Below, one piece after another: positions 19,900 to 30,774 of a stretch of 64,000 nt of DNA. A program made the translations under genes and the position numbers. Source of the DNA: Macrophomina tecta (lineage: Eukaryota; Ascomycota; Dothideomycetes; Botryosphaeriales; Botryosphaeriaceae). The first letter of the stretch is position 1. Every line of letters starts with the position of its first letter. The stretch lies in NCBI GenBank assembly GCA_024180945.1, contig JAKSGN010000012.1, forward strand, positions 552,454 through 616,453, read 5' to 3'. Below the pieces are notes generated by a model. That model saw only the letters and a program-made list of their open reading frames with translations. It was not told the DNA's origin and ran no database searches.

Positions 19900-20590
19900 G
19901 CCCTCATACCATCGAAAGCTGGTCAAAGACCGGTGCAGAACAGGAAACGGTAGGGAAACGGCTAGCCCAACGAGTGGCTGCACTCAGCTCCTCCAAGTCC
20001 TCCATGTGTGTCGAAGGCTGCGTGCGAAGGTGGATGATCATCTGCAGGTCCGTAAGCTGATCACCAATTCGCAAAACTCCTCGGTCGGGCTTGGGCAAGA
20101 GAATGGGCTGTATTGGCGCCGTCGCTGTTGCTGTTGCTGCCGCCCGCACCACGGCTACTCGAGCTCAGGTCATAAGGCTCTACTGTGTACTCCGCTGCAT
20201 TAGAGGATCTGCCGTAGTGGTAGGGTCAATGGTGCGCTTGATGGCGCTTGTGTCCTTTTGATGTCGTTCGTAGTGAGTTTACGGCTGCCTGAGGGCCTCC
20301 TCGCACACTGACGGCGCTTTCGACCGCCCATCCACGCCTCCTTGCGCCGTGATAGGCATAGACCCCACCGCGGAAGCTGTGTCTGTGGTCGCGTGCATCG
20401 TCAAGAAGCTGCTTTGCCTGGGTCCCAGTTGTGCGGCGTGCTCGAAGAGTGAAAGGAGCTTGTCGGCCGGTCGCAATTCGGGATTGAGCGGTAGCGGATT
20501 GCCAGTAGAGCGTCTTAATACGCGTTGCAGTGCACCTGCACGTGGCATTGTGGCGTAATTTCGTTCTCGCTGCGATGTGGTAGTTCCAAC
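19900..20590 (-). pseudogene. LINE ORF1 (gag-like) 5' fragment, scrambled
   Basis: On the minus strand, pieces match the LINE ORF1 encoded at 31729-33276: TQAKQLLDDARDHRHSFRGG near 20370-20440, and an ITDLQMIIHLRTQPSTH-like stretch near 20030-20080. The DNA phrases upstream of that ORF (gccagtagagcg..., cgttctcgctgc) are also shared. Frames are broken and most of ORF1 between the two blocks is missing, so this is a deleted 5' piece of the second LINE subfamily. Confidence 0.7.
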
Positions 20591-20783
20591 CTGGGAATGG
20601 TGGAAGGTCCTCCGCCCGCTTTCGAAGCTGGTGTGATCTGCGGCTGGCCGGGCAACGGCGTGTTGATGGTTGGTCTGTGCTTGCGCAGCATCTCCAAAGC
20701 CGAGCTCCCGCCATTACCTTTGGAATGGAGGCAAACAACACAGCAGATACGCATCGGATAGCCTACTAGACCATCTTTCAAGC

Positions 20784-22115
20784 ATGGAGGCAGAACTCGA
20801 GCGGCTTCGACAGGAACTTCGAGAGGAGCAGCGACAGCGGAAGGAAGAGCAACACCGCCGGGAGGAGGCAGAGGCCAAAGCAATCGCTGAGCAGCAGCGC
20901 CGGGAGGAAGAGCAACAACGACGAGAAGAAGAGCAGCGACGGCGAGAAGAAGCAGAGGCTATCAATCGCAGGACGACGCTCACCGAATTCCTACAGGCTT
21001 GCCACGAGATCTTCCTTTCCCTCAGAATCACCAACGATGAAACGCTCACCACCCAAGGTGACGTTACCAAGCCTGCTGGCAGACTCTACCCCAACCAAAT
21101 CATCCCCTGGGATACGTTCCCGACCGATCAATCAGAGATATGGACCGAGCTCTCTGCCAGCCCGGCTTTCGCATCGAATCGAGTCTTTGCCTCGACGCAC
21201 CAGTTGGACCACATCCGCACAACCATGGACCCGATCGACAGCGAAGAACTACTGCGCCATTTTGCGCGCTCGGCGGTGGAGAAGCCGGTACAGAATATCG
21301 TGGACGAGATCTTCAATGACGAAACCCTGCGGGAGAAACTTGGACTACGGGGAAGGGTATCGTTCCAAAGCCACACGAACCTCGGCCGGTCGGATGCGAC
21401 GGTCGACGAAGCGATGGAACGCATGTCTATCAGCGACACGTCTCGCGGCAATCAGAGGGCCGCCTCTGCTCGGCCAGCGACCTCGGAACGGAGGGGAAAG
21501 GGCGGTGGGCGGGCGGATCAGTTCTGCATATACCGGCAGGAAGACGGGTCAAGCAGCCCAGCGGTTGCGATCGAGTACAAGGCACCGCACAAGCTGACGC
21601 GAGGGGCGATCACGGCCGGATTGAGCGGCACGATCGTGCCAGGCCGGGATGTCATCGACAAGGAGGGCAACAGCGTAGAGTTCTTTTCGAAGTGGCTCCT
21701 GGCGGCTGTCGTCACCCAATGCTTCTCGTACATGATCGACAAAGGAGTCCAGTACGGCTACTTGTTCACCGGCGACGCCATCGTCTTCCTGCACATCCCC
21801 AACGACCCTGTCACGGTTCACTACTACGTCAGCATTCCAGGCGTCGACGCACAGAAAGACGACGAGTATGGGGTCCAGCGAACAGCGGTGGCGCAGATAG
21901 CCGCCTTCGTCCTCCGTGCTCTTGCTGCGCCGCCGCCACCGCAAGAATGGCAGCGCATTGCAAGGCGGTCGCTGGACACATGGGTGGTCGAGTATATAGA
22001 CGTCTTGAAGAAGATTCCGGAAACGGAGCGCCAGAAGACGCGCGAGACGTTCTCCCACAAGCAGGCTCAACTCAAGGTGAACAATCACCAAATCCTTCAG
22101 ATCACGCATTACTAG
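20784..22115 (+). CDS. coiled-coil plus PD-(D/E)XK-nuclease-like fungal protein, C-terminus replaced at the Copia junction
   Basis: I choose the ATG at 20784 because the Glu/Arg/Gln heptads begin at once. The frame is open further upstream to 20670 with unrelated residues. Residues 1-65 form a highly charged coiled coil with EEQQRR-type repeats. Next comes LTEFLQACHEIFLSLRI and then a conserved fungal block with DQFCIYRQEDG, VAIEYKAPHKL, TQCFSYMIDKGVQYGYLFTG, AIVFLHI and LDTWVVEYIDVLKKIPETER. I recall this architecture as a widespread unnamed ascomycete family. The Asp plus Glu-x-Lys (EYK) looks like a PD-(D/E)XK active site, which is inference. The last 15-20 codons run into Copia sequence, so the native tail is gone. 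There are no internal stops. Possible pseudogene. Confidence 0.65.
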   Translation: MEAELERLRQELREEQRQRKEEQHRREEAEAKAIAEQQRREEEQQRREEEQRRREEAEAINRRTTLTEFLQACHEIFLSLRITNDETLTTQGDVTKPAGRLYPNQIIPWDTFPTDQSEIWTELSASPAFASNRVFASTHQLDHIRTTMDPIDSEELLRHFARSAVEKPVQNIVDEIFNDETLREKLGLRGRVSFQSHTNLGRSDATVDEAMERMSISDTSRGNQRAASARPATSERRGKGGGRADQFCIYRQEDGSSSPAVAIEYKAPHKLTRGAITAGLSGTIVPGRDVIDKEGNSVEFFSKWLLAAVVTQCFSYMIDKGVQYGYLFTGDAIVFLHIPNDPVTVHYYVSIPGVDAQKDDEYGVQRTAVAQIAAFVLRALAAPPPPQEWQRIARRSLDTWVVEYIDVLKKIPETERQKTRETFSHKQAQLKVNNHQILQITHY

Positions 22116-22116
22116 A

Positions 22117-24073
22117 ACGATCTACTCTATTCCAACAACAAGCCTCTCAAGGCTTAGCCTTTCAAGGCTTAGGGGGTGAAGATAAACAGGATCGGCAGCA
22201 GGAGCAACCACAGAGACTCGGTCCTCTTCTTCCAGCCCAATACGAGAATCCACCTGATCCAGGAGCTGCCAGAGGAAACCGTGCCCCAAGAGGACGTGAT
22301 ATTGCAGCGGATATCAATCCAAATCTAATCATCCATGGATCAAGGACTCGCAAACCACGCAGAGACGCGTACATTGCGTCAATTCACAACAACATGTTCA
22401 GCCATCAAATGCTGTTCACATCTTTTCTCGCATCTCTTCAGGAATCTACTCCAGCACAGGCTCAAGCACTGCCTACAGGCCTGCCACGCATTCACAGAGA
22501 TCAACTGCCACCTGAACCTCGCTTCTACAAAGACATCTTCAACCACCCAATGAAAACCCATCTGTTAGAGGCAATTCAAACAGAACTCCAGGAACTACAG
22601 GGTAAGGGGGTGTGGGAGATAGTGGCACTCAGTGAAGCCAAAAGCCTTAACAAGGAAGTGATTCCCCTTACTTGGGTATTCAAGTACAAGCTTGATGAAC
22701 ACGGCTGGCTCAACAAGATCAAGGCACGCATCTGTGTACGAGGAGACCTCCAGGCTACTCAACAGGACACTTACGCGGCCACTCTTGCCTTTCGAATCTT
22801 CCGAGCCCTGATTGCCATCATCTGCGCTTTTGATCTAGAAATGCGCCAGTACGACGTTGTAAACGCATTTCCTCACGTTCCACTCGAGGAAAGGACATAT
22901 TGCCGACCTCCAGAAGGAATGCAGCTTGAACAAGGCCAAATCCTTCGACTTCTACGAGCGCTTTATGGCCTCAAAGAGTCACCAGCTCTCTGGCAGAAGC
23001 ATTTCTGCAAGTCCTTAGAAGAGCTCGGTCTGACTCAGGTACCTGACGCGCCTTGCTTATACGCAAACGATCACCTGTTCGTCTTCTTCTTTGTTGATGA
23101 CGTTATCATGGCATACCACAAGCGAGATAAGCCTTTTGCAGATGCTTTTCAAGAAGATCTGTTCAAGCGCTACGAGATGAGAGCACTAGGAGAAGCGCAA
23201 TGGTTCTTAGCCTTACGCATTGTAAGGGACAGAGAGCAGAAGCTCTTGTGGCTTTCTCAAGAATCATATATCTCTGGCCTCATCGCTCGCTACGGTGTTG
23301 GTGAAAATCACTTCCCACCAACGCCTCTTCCATCAGATGAAGTGCTCCAAGCGAACCAAGGCACGCATGCAAGCGCGCAAGAGATTCACCTTTATCAAAG
23401 CAGGATTGGCTCAGCGCAGTTTGCAGCCACCAGTACAAGGGCAGATATTGCATACGCCTGTTCAGCACTCTCATCCTACCTTACCAATCCGTCTCCTCGC
23501 CACCTAGAGCTATCACAGCGGCTCCTCAGCTACCTGGCAGGAACGAAGAAACTCGCCTTATGCTTCCAAGGCAATTACGATGAGAACTGCATCTTTACTA
23601 TCAGCAGTGATGCGGCATTTGCCAACGATCCGGACACACGCCGCAGCCACCAAGGCTCGATCATCACAATGTTCGGAGCAGCTGTTGATTGGAAGGCTAT
23701 TAAGCAGCCTACTGTCACAACCTCAACCACCGAAGCTGAGCTTCTCGCCTTGTCAGAAGCTGCCAAGCAGTGCTTCTGGTGGAAGCGCCTCTTTAGAGGA
23801 GTGCAGTTCGATCCAGGCCATCAAATCAACGTTCAGTGCGATAACAAGCAGACGCTTCGCCTTATGCAAGAGAACGTTGGCAAACTCAACACCAAGCTAC
23901 GTCATGTGGACATTCACCACCATTGGCTGCGCCAGGAAGCCCAAGCAGGCAACGTACACCTCCAGTGGACGCCTACAGCAGTGATGTTAGCAGACGGTTT
24001 GACCAAAGCCTTGCCTCGCCAAAAGCACGCTCAATTCGTTACGGCTATTGGACTTACACCACTCCATAACTAA
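22117..24073 (+). CDS. Copia pol C-terminal part: reverse transcriptase and RNase H (5' truncated)
   Basis: One uninterrupted frame. RT landmarks: GVWEIVALSEAKSLNKEVIP, TWVFKYKLDEHGWLNKIKAR, then DVVNAFPHVPLEERTYCRPP, then LRALYGLKESPALWQKHF, then the catalytic FFVDDV box (family YVDD). RNase H landmarks: ISSDAAFANDPDTRRSHQGS, TTSTTEAELLALSEAAKQ, QCDNKQTLRL and a LRHVDIHHHWLRQE end, closing with ADGLTKALPRQKH. All key acids are visible. It normally acts inside a virus-like particle to copy element RNA. Without gag, protease and integrase it cannot move alone, and no promoter or start context for this frame is evident. Confidence 0.85.
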
Positions 24074-24260
24074 CCTTCTTCCACTTGTTCCCTTATACAA
24101 GATGAGGCGCAACCCTCACTGCTTTGCTTATATCAACTGGGGAACTTATACCTTTAAAGTTATTCCTTTTTGCACACACGAGTTCAACACTCACTCCTAT
24201 CTGCGTTTAGCTACCTTTCTTATCACCTACTCCCCAAGCAGGCAGTACGTGAAGGGGGTG

Positions 24261-24421
24261 TGTTGGATCAATCACGTGTTTCAAGGTCTCCTTATTATCA
24301 CACCACATCGCTTAGCTACAATTACTCGTATAAGAGGCGGTCGGGTCACCAACCCTCTCCCTCTTCATGCCAATTAATGCCTTTCACTACTGAATAAGCT
24401 GTCCCATCACTTGTTCTAACA
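24261..24421 (+). repeat. Copia 3' LTR
   Basis: Starts TGTTGGATCAATCACGTG right after a polypurine tract and ends CTTGTTCTAACA. TGTT/AACA ends are typical for Copia. There is no 5' partner in the window, so the exact 3' limit rests on the TG..CA rule. Confidence 0.7.
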
Positions 24422-24456
24422 CATTGCCTACAAGAAAAGACAGATCTCTTACCATA

Positions 24457-26309
24457 ACGTGGTTCACAAGCGAGTGGCCCACCCAAGCGAGCGCGCCACC
24501 CCATCACGAAAATACAACTTTGTATAAGAATAGCACACCACAACAAGTTACTAGATTATTCTGTATTATCATAAATTATTTAGTATCTATAACTTCTTCC
24601 TGACAGGTGCGAGAATTGCGTCCTGTCTTGCCGCAGCGTCCACAGCGTCGTCGCTGCGTCGCACTGCCCTCTGCTCGCGACCTCTTCGCAGGCCTTTTAC
24701 CCTCCTCCTGCCCACTAGCACCCCCTACAGCAATTAATTCAGTGCTCTTTTCCTTTGTTAAGGTTCCCTGGTTCTGGATATACTTGCGCTTGCGCGATTT
24801 GCGCTTGGTTGCGGCAGTATTCGCCTCCTCAAGGCGGGCGACCTGATCGCGGAGCAACACGACCGTGTGTACCGTCGTCTCAGCGACTTTTGTGAGCCGA
24901 TCGAGCGAGTTAACGATGGAAGTAGGTGAGGACCCTTGGTGCCTTTGAATCCGATTGCGAATTAGAGTCGATTGATGCTCAAACTCATCGAGGTTTCTTG
25001 GTGTTTTGGATTCCCATAGCGTGGTGGCAGCGGCGGGGGGGCGACGGCGTGCGAAGCTGCACATCAAGCTTGGATAAACACCGCCTCTGGGTCGAACGGG
25101 ACTAACCCAGCGCCTCGGAAGCTTGAGCAGATGATATTCTTTGTAAAAACCTTCTCAAAAGCTGCCTTAAAAGCAGGGAGGAACTCCAGCTTGGTGATAT
25201 GATTGATGCGGTTGCGCGCCAAGCCACAGATCTGGCCCCCATACGCGCGCTTCAACGGCGAGAAGCAGCCCACATCAAGCGGCTGCAGCAGGTGCGGCGA
25301 GTGCGCAGGCATGCACAGAGTAATAATATTACTCTCCTTGCAGATTTCCTGGAAATCGAGCGAGTTGTGGCTGCTGTGGCCGTCGATAATTAGCAGCCGA
25401 TGCGTGCCCACGGCACGCGTCTTCGTGTGCGCGTCGAAGTGCTTCAACCACGCGACTCCAAGCTCATCTGTTGTCCAGCCGTTCTCGCTAACCCCAATAA
25501 CCCAGTCGCCAGGTATAGTGTTGTCCTCGTACCAGCTCGAGATGTGGTTCTTGCCAGCGAAGATGATGAAGGGTGGAATCGCCCACCCAGCAGCGTTAAT
25601 CCACTGGATCACCGTGGTCCACTCGCGATTGCTTGGTTGGACTACCTTCCGCTTGCCACGCCTCTCTGAACCTGTAACAACAAGCTGCGACGAAATAACG
25701 CCCATCATAAAGCCAGTTTCGTCAAAGTTGTAGCTGTCCTTGTCCTGGATGCCGTACTTTGCCTTTATGGACTGCACAAGCTTGAACCAGTCGCCGATTA
25801 CTCGCGGAATCCTCGTTCAAGGCTGGCTGGTGATCGTACGAGCGGCTCCACTGAGTTTTAAGCTCAGGTGTGCGCTTGATGAAGTAGTCTGGCCAGTTCT
25901 TGCCAACCCGCTGCGCACCACGCTCCACCAGCAGTTTATCAGCCATATCTCGTACGGCACCGTTCGTCGGCGGAAACCCTCTTGAATCTAGGTCGAGTAT
26001 GTGTTGGATAATCGCTATTTCTTCGTGCTTAGTGAGCTTCTTTGAATTGGGCTCACAATCGCGTCGTGCAGCGGTTCCGTCGCGTCGTCGGTGTAGGGTT
26101 CTTCGATCCACGTTAAACGTCGAAGCAATATGTCGCTCGCTCTGAATTTGATTTTGTTTAATAGCTTCAATATCTAGGGTAATCCTACTCTCGCGTTGAG
26201 TTGATGCAGTGTTAGATGGTTGAGACATCGCGATTTATAGTTGACGCGTTAAGAAATCGTGATGGGGTGGCGCGCTCGCTTGGGTGGGTCACTCGCTTGT
26301 GAACCACGT
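24457..26309 (-). mobile_element. Fot1/pogo transposon (element C), full length, TA duplication
   Basis: 1853 bp. The ends ACGTGGTTCACAAGCGAGTG mirror each other over about 48 bp with few mismatches and contain the AAGCGAGYG double motif also present in element B. TA lies at 24455-24456 and 26310-26311. The length and single-gene organisation are those of Fot1-type elements. Confidence 0.95.
24576..26228 (-). pseudogene. pogo (DDE_1) transposase with two single-base frameshifts
   Basis: The N-terminal HTH part (26228 to about 25812) starts MSQPSNTASTQRESRITL and includes QIQSERHIASTFNVDRRTLH. It is followed by a CENP-B-type HTH (GFPPTNGAVRDMADKLL, VGKNWPDYFIKRTPEL). One extra base in gattccgcg near 25808 shifts the frame. 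The catalytic part (to 25064) then carries YNFDETGFMMG, LLIIDGHSSHNSLDF and HLLQPLDVGCF, the DDD triad. A second shift near 25066 separates the C-terminal region with a Lys/Arg-rich segment and a knuckle CGRCGKTGRNSRTC (Asn where His is usual). Such transposases cut and paste at TA. Both lesions are one-base, so a sequencing error cannot be excluded. Confidence 0.88.
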
Positions 26310-26311
26310 TA

Positions 26312-27470
26312 TCCGTTCTTTAAATGAGGCAGTGCAATTGCTCTAACGAATTTGAGGTGCATGAATATTTGAGTGCACGGGGGTAAAACAGTGGGTTGGT
26401 GCTAAGTGAAAATATTGTGAAATTGATGAAGACAGTAATATGATCGATTCTCGGTATGGTGTTGGAGAAGGGTGCGGGGGGTGCCCGTTATTACACCCCT
26501 CTGGCCAGCTTAGAGTATAAGAAAGCTAAATACACGTGATTTATAACAGAAAAGCAAATAGAAGGTGTGATATTTGGGCGATTCTGGTTGACATAAAGGT
26601 TCGAAAAAGGGTGGAGAGGCATTGCGAAATACAACTTGAAGCTGTAGGCGGTGTCATAGGATGCGACGGGTGAGGCAGATCGCATCAGAATGGGCCACCC
26701 ATCAGTCGCCCGTGGTGGGCGGTGCGGCTAACGCAAGGGACAGAGCTATAGTCTGCATAGCACAGGCGGCGTGTGGACGCCGCGACGGCCGGAGCAGGTA
26801 GGCAGGCAGACTGAGGGCGGGGGTGTGAAGGTCTTGGAGGTGACAGCATCTTACGGCGCAGGGAATGGTCTGGGAGGCTGCCCCTGAGCCGGCCGCCCTG
26901 CGCTTCTCGGGCTGCTCGGCACGCCTTCCCGCGGGCGCGTCGCTCTATTGATCAATTTGAGCGTAAGTATATTGCTTTACCGCGCCCGCGCCGCGAGGGC
27001 CTCAGCCACGCACCCTCTCCAGGTGTGCCTGTCGATCCACATCACCAGTAGTGCTCAGCCAGCTCGCCGACCCCGGCCACGCCAGATCCGCATGCACGAG
27101 CGCGCGCATAGAGGACGCCAGCATTACCGTCCCTTTGCCCTCTCGCAGCTTCCCCAGTCCCGGTCTGTTCGCCGCCGTCCTCCCATCATACAGACTTGCG
27201 TGCTGTGCCGCCCCCCAGCCGCCCCATCGTACGAGTCTGAGCTGTCTTCCATAGCATCGCTCGAGAAGTAGAACCCCTCTGCATGCTTCGAAAATGCCCG
27301 ACATCTCCAGGTATGTCCCGACTCGCGCAACGGCCGTTTACCACCAGCTGAAACACTGCCAAAGTCCATATTTATACTTGATATCTACGCTTGTTTCTGC
27401 CGCTGCTCTTCCTTCTTCTGTTCCCCGCTAGGCCCTCTACTCCTTCATTTCCATCCTCGCGCGTGCGCCA
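26312..27470. other. intergenic, likely promoter of the next gene
   Basis: About 1.16 kb. GC-rich from 26680 to 27260, pyrimidine-rich just before 27471, as in many fungal promoters and leaders. Frames here overlap on both strands without motifs. No transposon ends beyond the pogo TA at 26310. Confidence 0.5.
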
Positions 27471-30246
27471 ATGGGTCGCTCCTCCAAATTCGCGTTCCCT
27501 CTGCCTGGCCACCGCGCCCATGGCGAGCAGGACGCGCCTCTGGAGCGCGTTTCGACCTCCGATTACGAGGGCCGACAACCCAGCAAAGCAGAGCGCCTCC
27601 TGGGTACCGGCTTACCTGGGCGCCGCACGGAGAACGCTGCCTACGCCCACAGTTTTCCCCGTACCAATTCGGCAACCCCTTCGTTGGAGACGAAGAAAAG
27701 CTACATGAGCATCACGCTATCTGAGGCCAGCCAGGGGTCTTCCAGCCGATGCAAGGCCTTGCCCGCCGCCGCCGAGAGTTTCCTTGTACCACCACACCCC
27801 CGCTTCCATCAGGATGCTAGCTCCGCCTATAGTAAGGGCCGCTCTGGCTCCGTTACCAATTCCACGTACAGCAGGCCGCTGAACTCTCAGGCCTCGTCGT
27901 CCACCCTACGCTCGCGCTATGATGCCCGGAGACAATCGCTATATGCCTCACAGCATACTTCCATGTCGGCAGTCCGCGATGGCGGGTTACGCAAGGGCCA
28001 CCATCCTGTGTATTCGTCTTCACGGAGCATAGATCAGGACAGTCTGCAGAGCTCCGTCCGAAGCGATAGCGGCAATGGTGCGGGGAAGAAGGTACCCGCA
28101 CCGTTGAATCTTTCCAAGTTGTTTCCTAAGGCCCCCAAGTCGAGGGAACATAACGACCAGCGTCTTTTATCCCCGACCAAGTTCGTTAGCTCTCCCATAC
28201 CCCTGTCGAGCACCTCGACATATTTTCCGCGACCTATGATCTCCCCCATTTTTTCAAATTTTAATAGAAACAGAGTACGCTCTGTCTCTAGTACTAAAAC
28301 CAGTGACACTCTTCGTGAAGGCAGGGCTCGGGCCGCCAAGGACCGCGCTTACAAGGCTCCTTACGATAACGCCAAGGTCAATAGGCGAAGACCGCCACCA
28401 GGCATACAGCACTGGTTTGATGGTCTGAGCGAGGATGGTGATGATGATGATGAGGAGGAAGAGGAAGAGGAAGAGGAGGATGCGGTACCTCCGGTGCGAG
28501 CCAATATGAAGGTGCAAGAGTCTCGATCCATGCCTCTTCGGCAGCCATCGTTAAATGATCGTAGACGGCAGACGTCTCCTCCTCAACATGGACGGAGAAT
28601 TTCGCATGCCAAGGCCGCCCCGATTGAGCGAACCTATCCTCCTATCGACCGCGTTTATCATGCGGATCGTACGTACCCCAGCGATCACGCATGTGCAACG
28701 GAAACCAAAGCAGCGCCTCAAACCTGCCCATATCGCACGGATCATTCCCAGGCTGGTCTCAACACCCTATCCTCTGACGAGCCTTATCTTCGGGGCCAAT
28801 CGAATCGGGCATCTCTCACAAGCCATAATGCGCGGATTTACGCCTGGACGAAGACGAGTAAGATATCGAACCGAGACCTAAAGAGCGATAGTGCCTTGTC
28901 TCTTTCGTCCTCAGAGGACGAAAGCGATCCTAGGAGTAGTAGTACCAGCCTGCCAATCATTCGTAACAGCGTTGCCATGTCTATCGATACTGAATGCGAG
29001 ATTCTGATTGGTAGGGCCCAAGCGTTCGACATCAGACCTCGCCAGAACCGGACTGCAAGACGTATGACGGCGGCATCCGGTATGACTTCGGCCTCTGGAG
29101 CCAGCTTCCGGTCCTCAACCACCGTAGCCACCATTGACGTTATGCTTTCCCCAACTACTGCTGCGTCTAGCCAGGCCAATCTGGTCTTTCCAAGGCATCC
29201 CAATTCCCGGAGTGGACGCAGGTCTCAACATTCCCGACAGGTTTCTGCTACTCTAGAGGATGACCAAAATGACTTGAGGCGTTACGCCGAAAACTTCAGG
29301 GATGACAGGGACACAAGCAGCTTTAAGAGCGCAAGAACGTCGAAGAGTGAGCCGAGACCTAATATGAGCTACAAACTTATGGCTGTGACAGAAGAAGAGG
29401 AAGCGCTTCTGGAGTTGACGCGCAGGAAGCGTGCAGCAATGGCAAAGCAAAGTTTCACGGACGGCTATCGATCGGCCATGAAGGTTACACAGGTCAGGTC
29501 AGGAAACCCGACCTCTCCGCAAAACCAGCAGCGTTTTGCTGGTTCGGTGACGATGGATTCCCTAGATTCAGAAGCTTCGGGGAAGCAGACTCTTACTGAA
29601 GGCGACCGAAGACCCTCTAGGAAGTCGATCCTATCTCAGACCACGGCAGCTAAAACGGGGATATTCGTCGTCGACCGTTGAGACTTTGGCTAACGCGACC
29701 TACGCCCCGCTACCTCGTTCGGAGAAGAGGAGCCGGCCACCGCCAATGGCAAATGAGGCTCTCCTCAGATCTCTAGGCTCGAGCTCTATGGCATCCTCGT
29801 TCCCTGTCTTTCATACACCGCGTTCTCATGTAACGCAGCGGATAGTGTCACGGCCGCCCCAGATCTCGCCTGGTGTTTTCGCTCCTCTTAACGTCTTCTC
29901 GTCGCCACCGGATTCGCCAACATTACCAGCTACCGCTTTTCTCACAGACACGATTCCATCCCCTGTAACTCCAGGTCCATGCTCAGACGGTGCGCTCCCT
30001 GTCAAGGTTGTTGACAGTTCTATTGGGGGCAGCGAAGGCAGTTTTGGCACCGATCACGACTCGATCCGTCATTCTCATCAACACCATCACTATCCTTCCG
30101 ATATCAGCGTGAGCAACAACGGGGAGGAGAGAGCGAGGAAGATGGAGGCCACTAGGGGGTATAAAAGGACACATGAACGCGGCGGCGCGGTGCTAGCTCT
30201 GGGGCCAACGCTGACCTTAGGGCAGAAACGCCCGGTCAGGCAGTGA
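27471..30246 (+). CDS. large basic, Ser/Arg/Pro-rich low-complexity protein, one frameshift
   Basis: 736 codons from ATG 27471 to a stop at 29679, then a 186-codon frame (to 30246) one base out of register. Reading across about 29657 (the acgggga stretch), the second frame continues ...YSSSTVETLANATYAPLPRS in the same style, so a single-base indel or sequencing error probably splits one gene of about 920 codons. The protein is largely disordered, with an acidic run (DDDDEEEEEEEEE, residues about 325-340), PPPGIQHWFDGLSED just before it, and a helical stretch AVTEEEEALLELTRRKRAAM. The second part has SPPDSPTL and PSPVTP motifs. I recall comparable unnamed proteins in ascomycetes; no function is assigned. 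It is probably a host gene, since base use lacks RIP bias. Confidence 0.7.
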
Positions 30247-30774
30247 CTGCCGTGGAAGTTCAACTGCGTTTAAAAGAAGTGAAAGCTTCATGAGTGATGG
30301 TTGCTTCGCTCTGCGAGTGGGTTCACTCTTGCGAGTGGTTCGCTCTGGCGAGTTGGCTTGCTTTGCGAGTGGAAGCAGGCGCGGCTTCCGTAGTCAATTG
30401 TGCCGAAACTTGTGATGAGCACTGAGATTAAACTGAAGTACACGAAATGCCGGAGCGCGTATATAGTCCTCAACAAATGAGCGGCATTTGTCCCCAAGCT
30501 CTGGTGTCAGCTGCGATTTAGTCTTATACATATTTTTCCATGCTATGGACGTCGCACTTTTAAACAGGTAGGCTCTCCAGTATCTAAATTTAATCGATAT
30601 CGCAACTCTGGAATCCCTGTGTGTCTTCCTTCAAAACCTCAATGCAGCATACTTGTTAGTGTGTCCCCTGAGAATGGGCACGGAAAGTTGAAGATTCACA
30701 ATGGGCTCCCCGCTGTAAGGGCGCTTGCCGTGGCGTCGAAGCGAGAAGCAGTCGGGCGTTCCGTTAGGCGCTTG
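30247..30774. other. intergenic with a short tandem repeat
   Basis: Downstream of the low-complexity gene. 30305-30372 holds four diverged units of about 17 bp of the form ttcgctct.gcgagtgg. The remainder shows no gene. The left part presumably contains the gene's 3' UTR. Confidence 0.5.

Larger units (their letters stand above)
22100..24421 (+). mobile_element. Ty1/Copia retrotransposon, 5' half missing, 3' LTR present
   Basis: Contains the integrase-RT linker, RT and RNase H, a purine tract (gtgaagggggtg, 24249-24260) and a 3' LTR at 24261-24421 (TGTTGGATCA... to ...TTCTAACA, about 161 bp). The 5' LTR, gag, protease and integrase are absent. Sequence 5' of the linker passes directly into the coiled-coil gene near 22085-22115 with no LTR, so the junction arose by deletion or recombination. 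The coding part shows no RIP-type stops. Confidence 0.85.
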
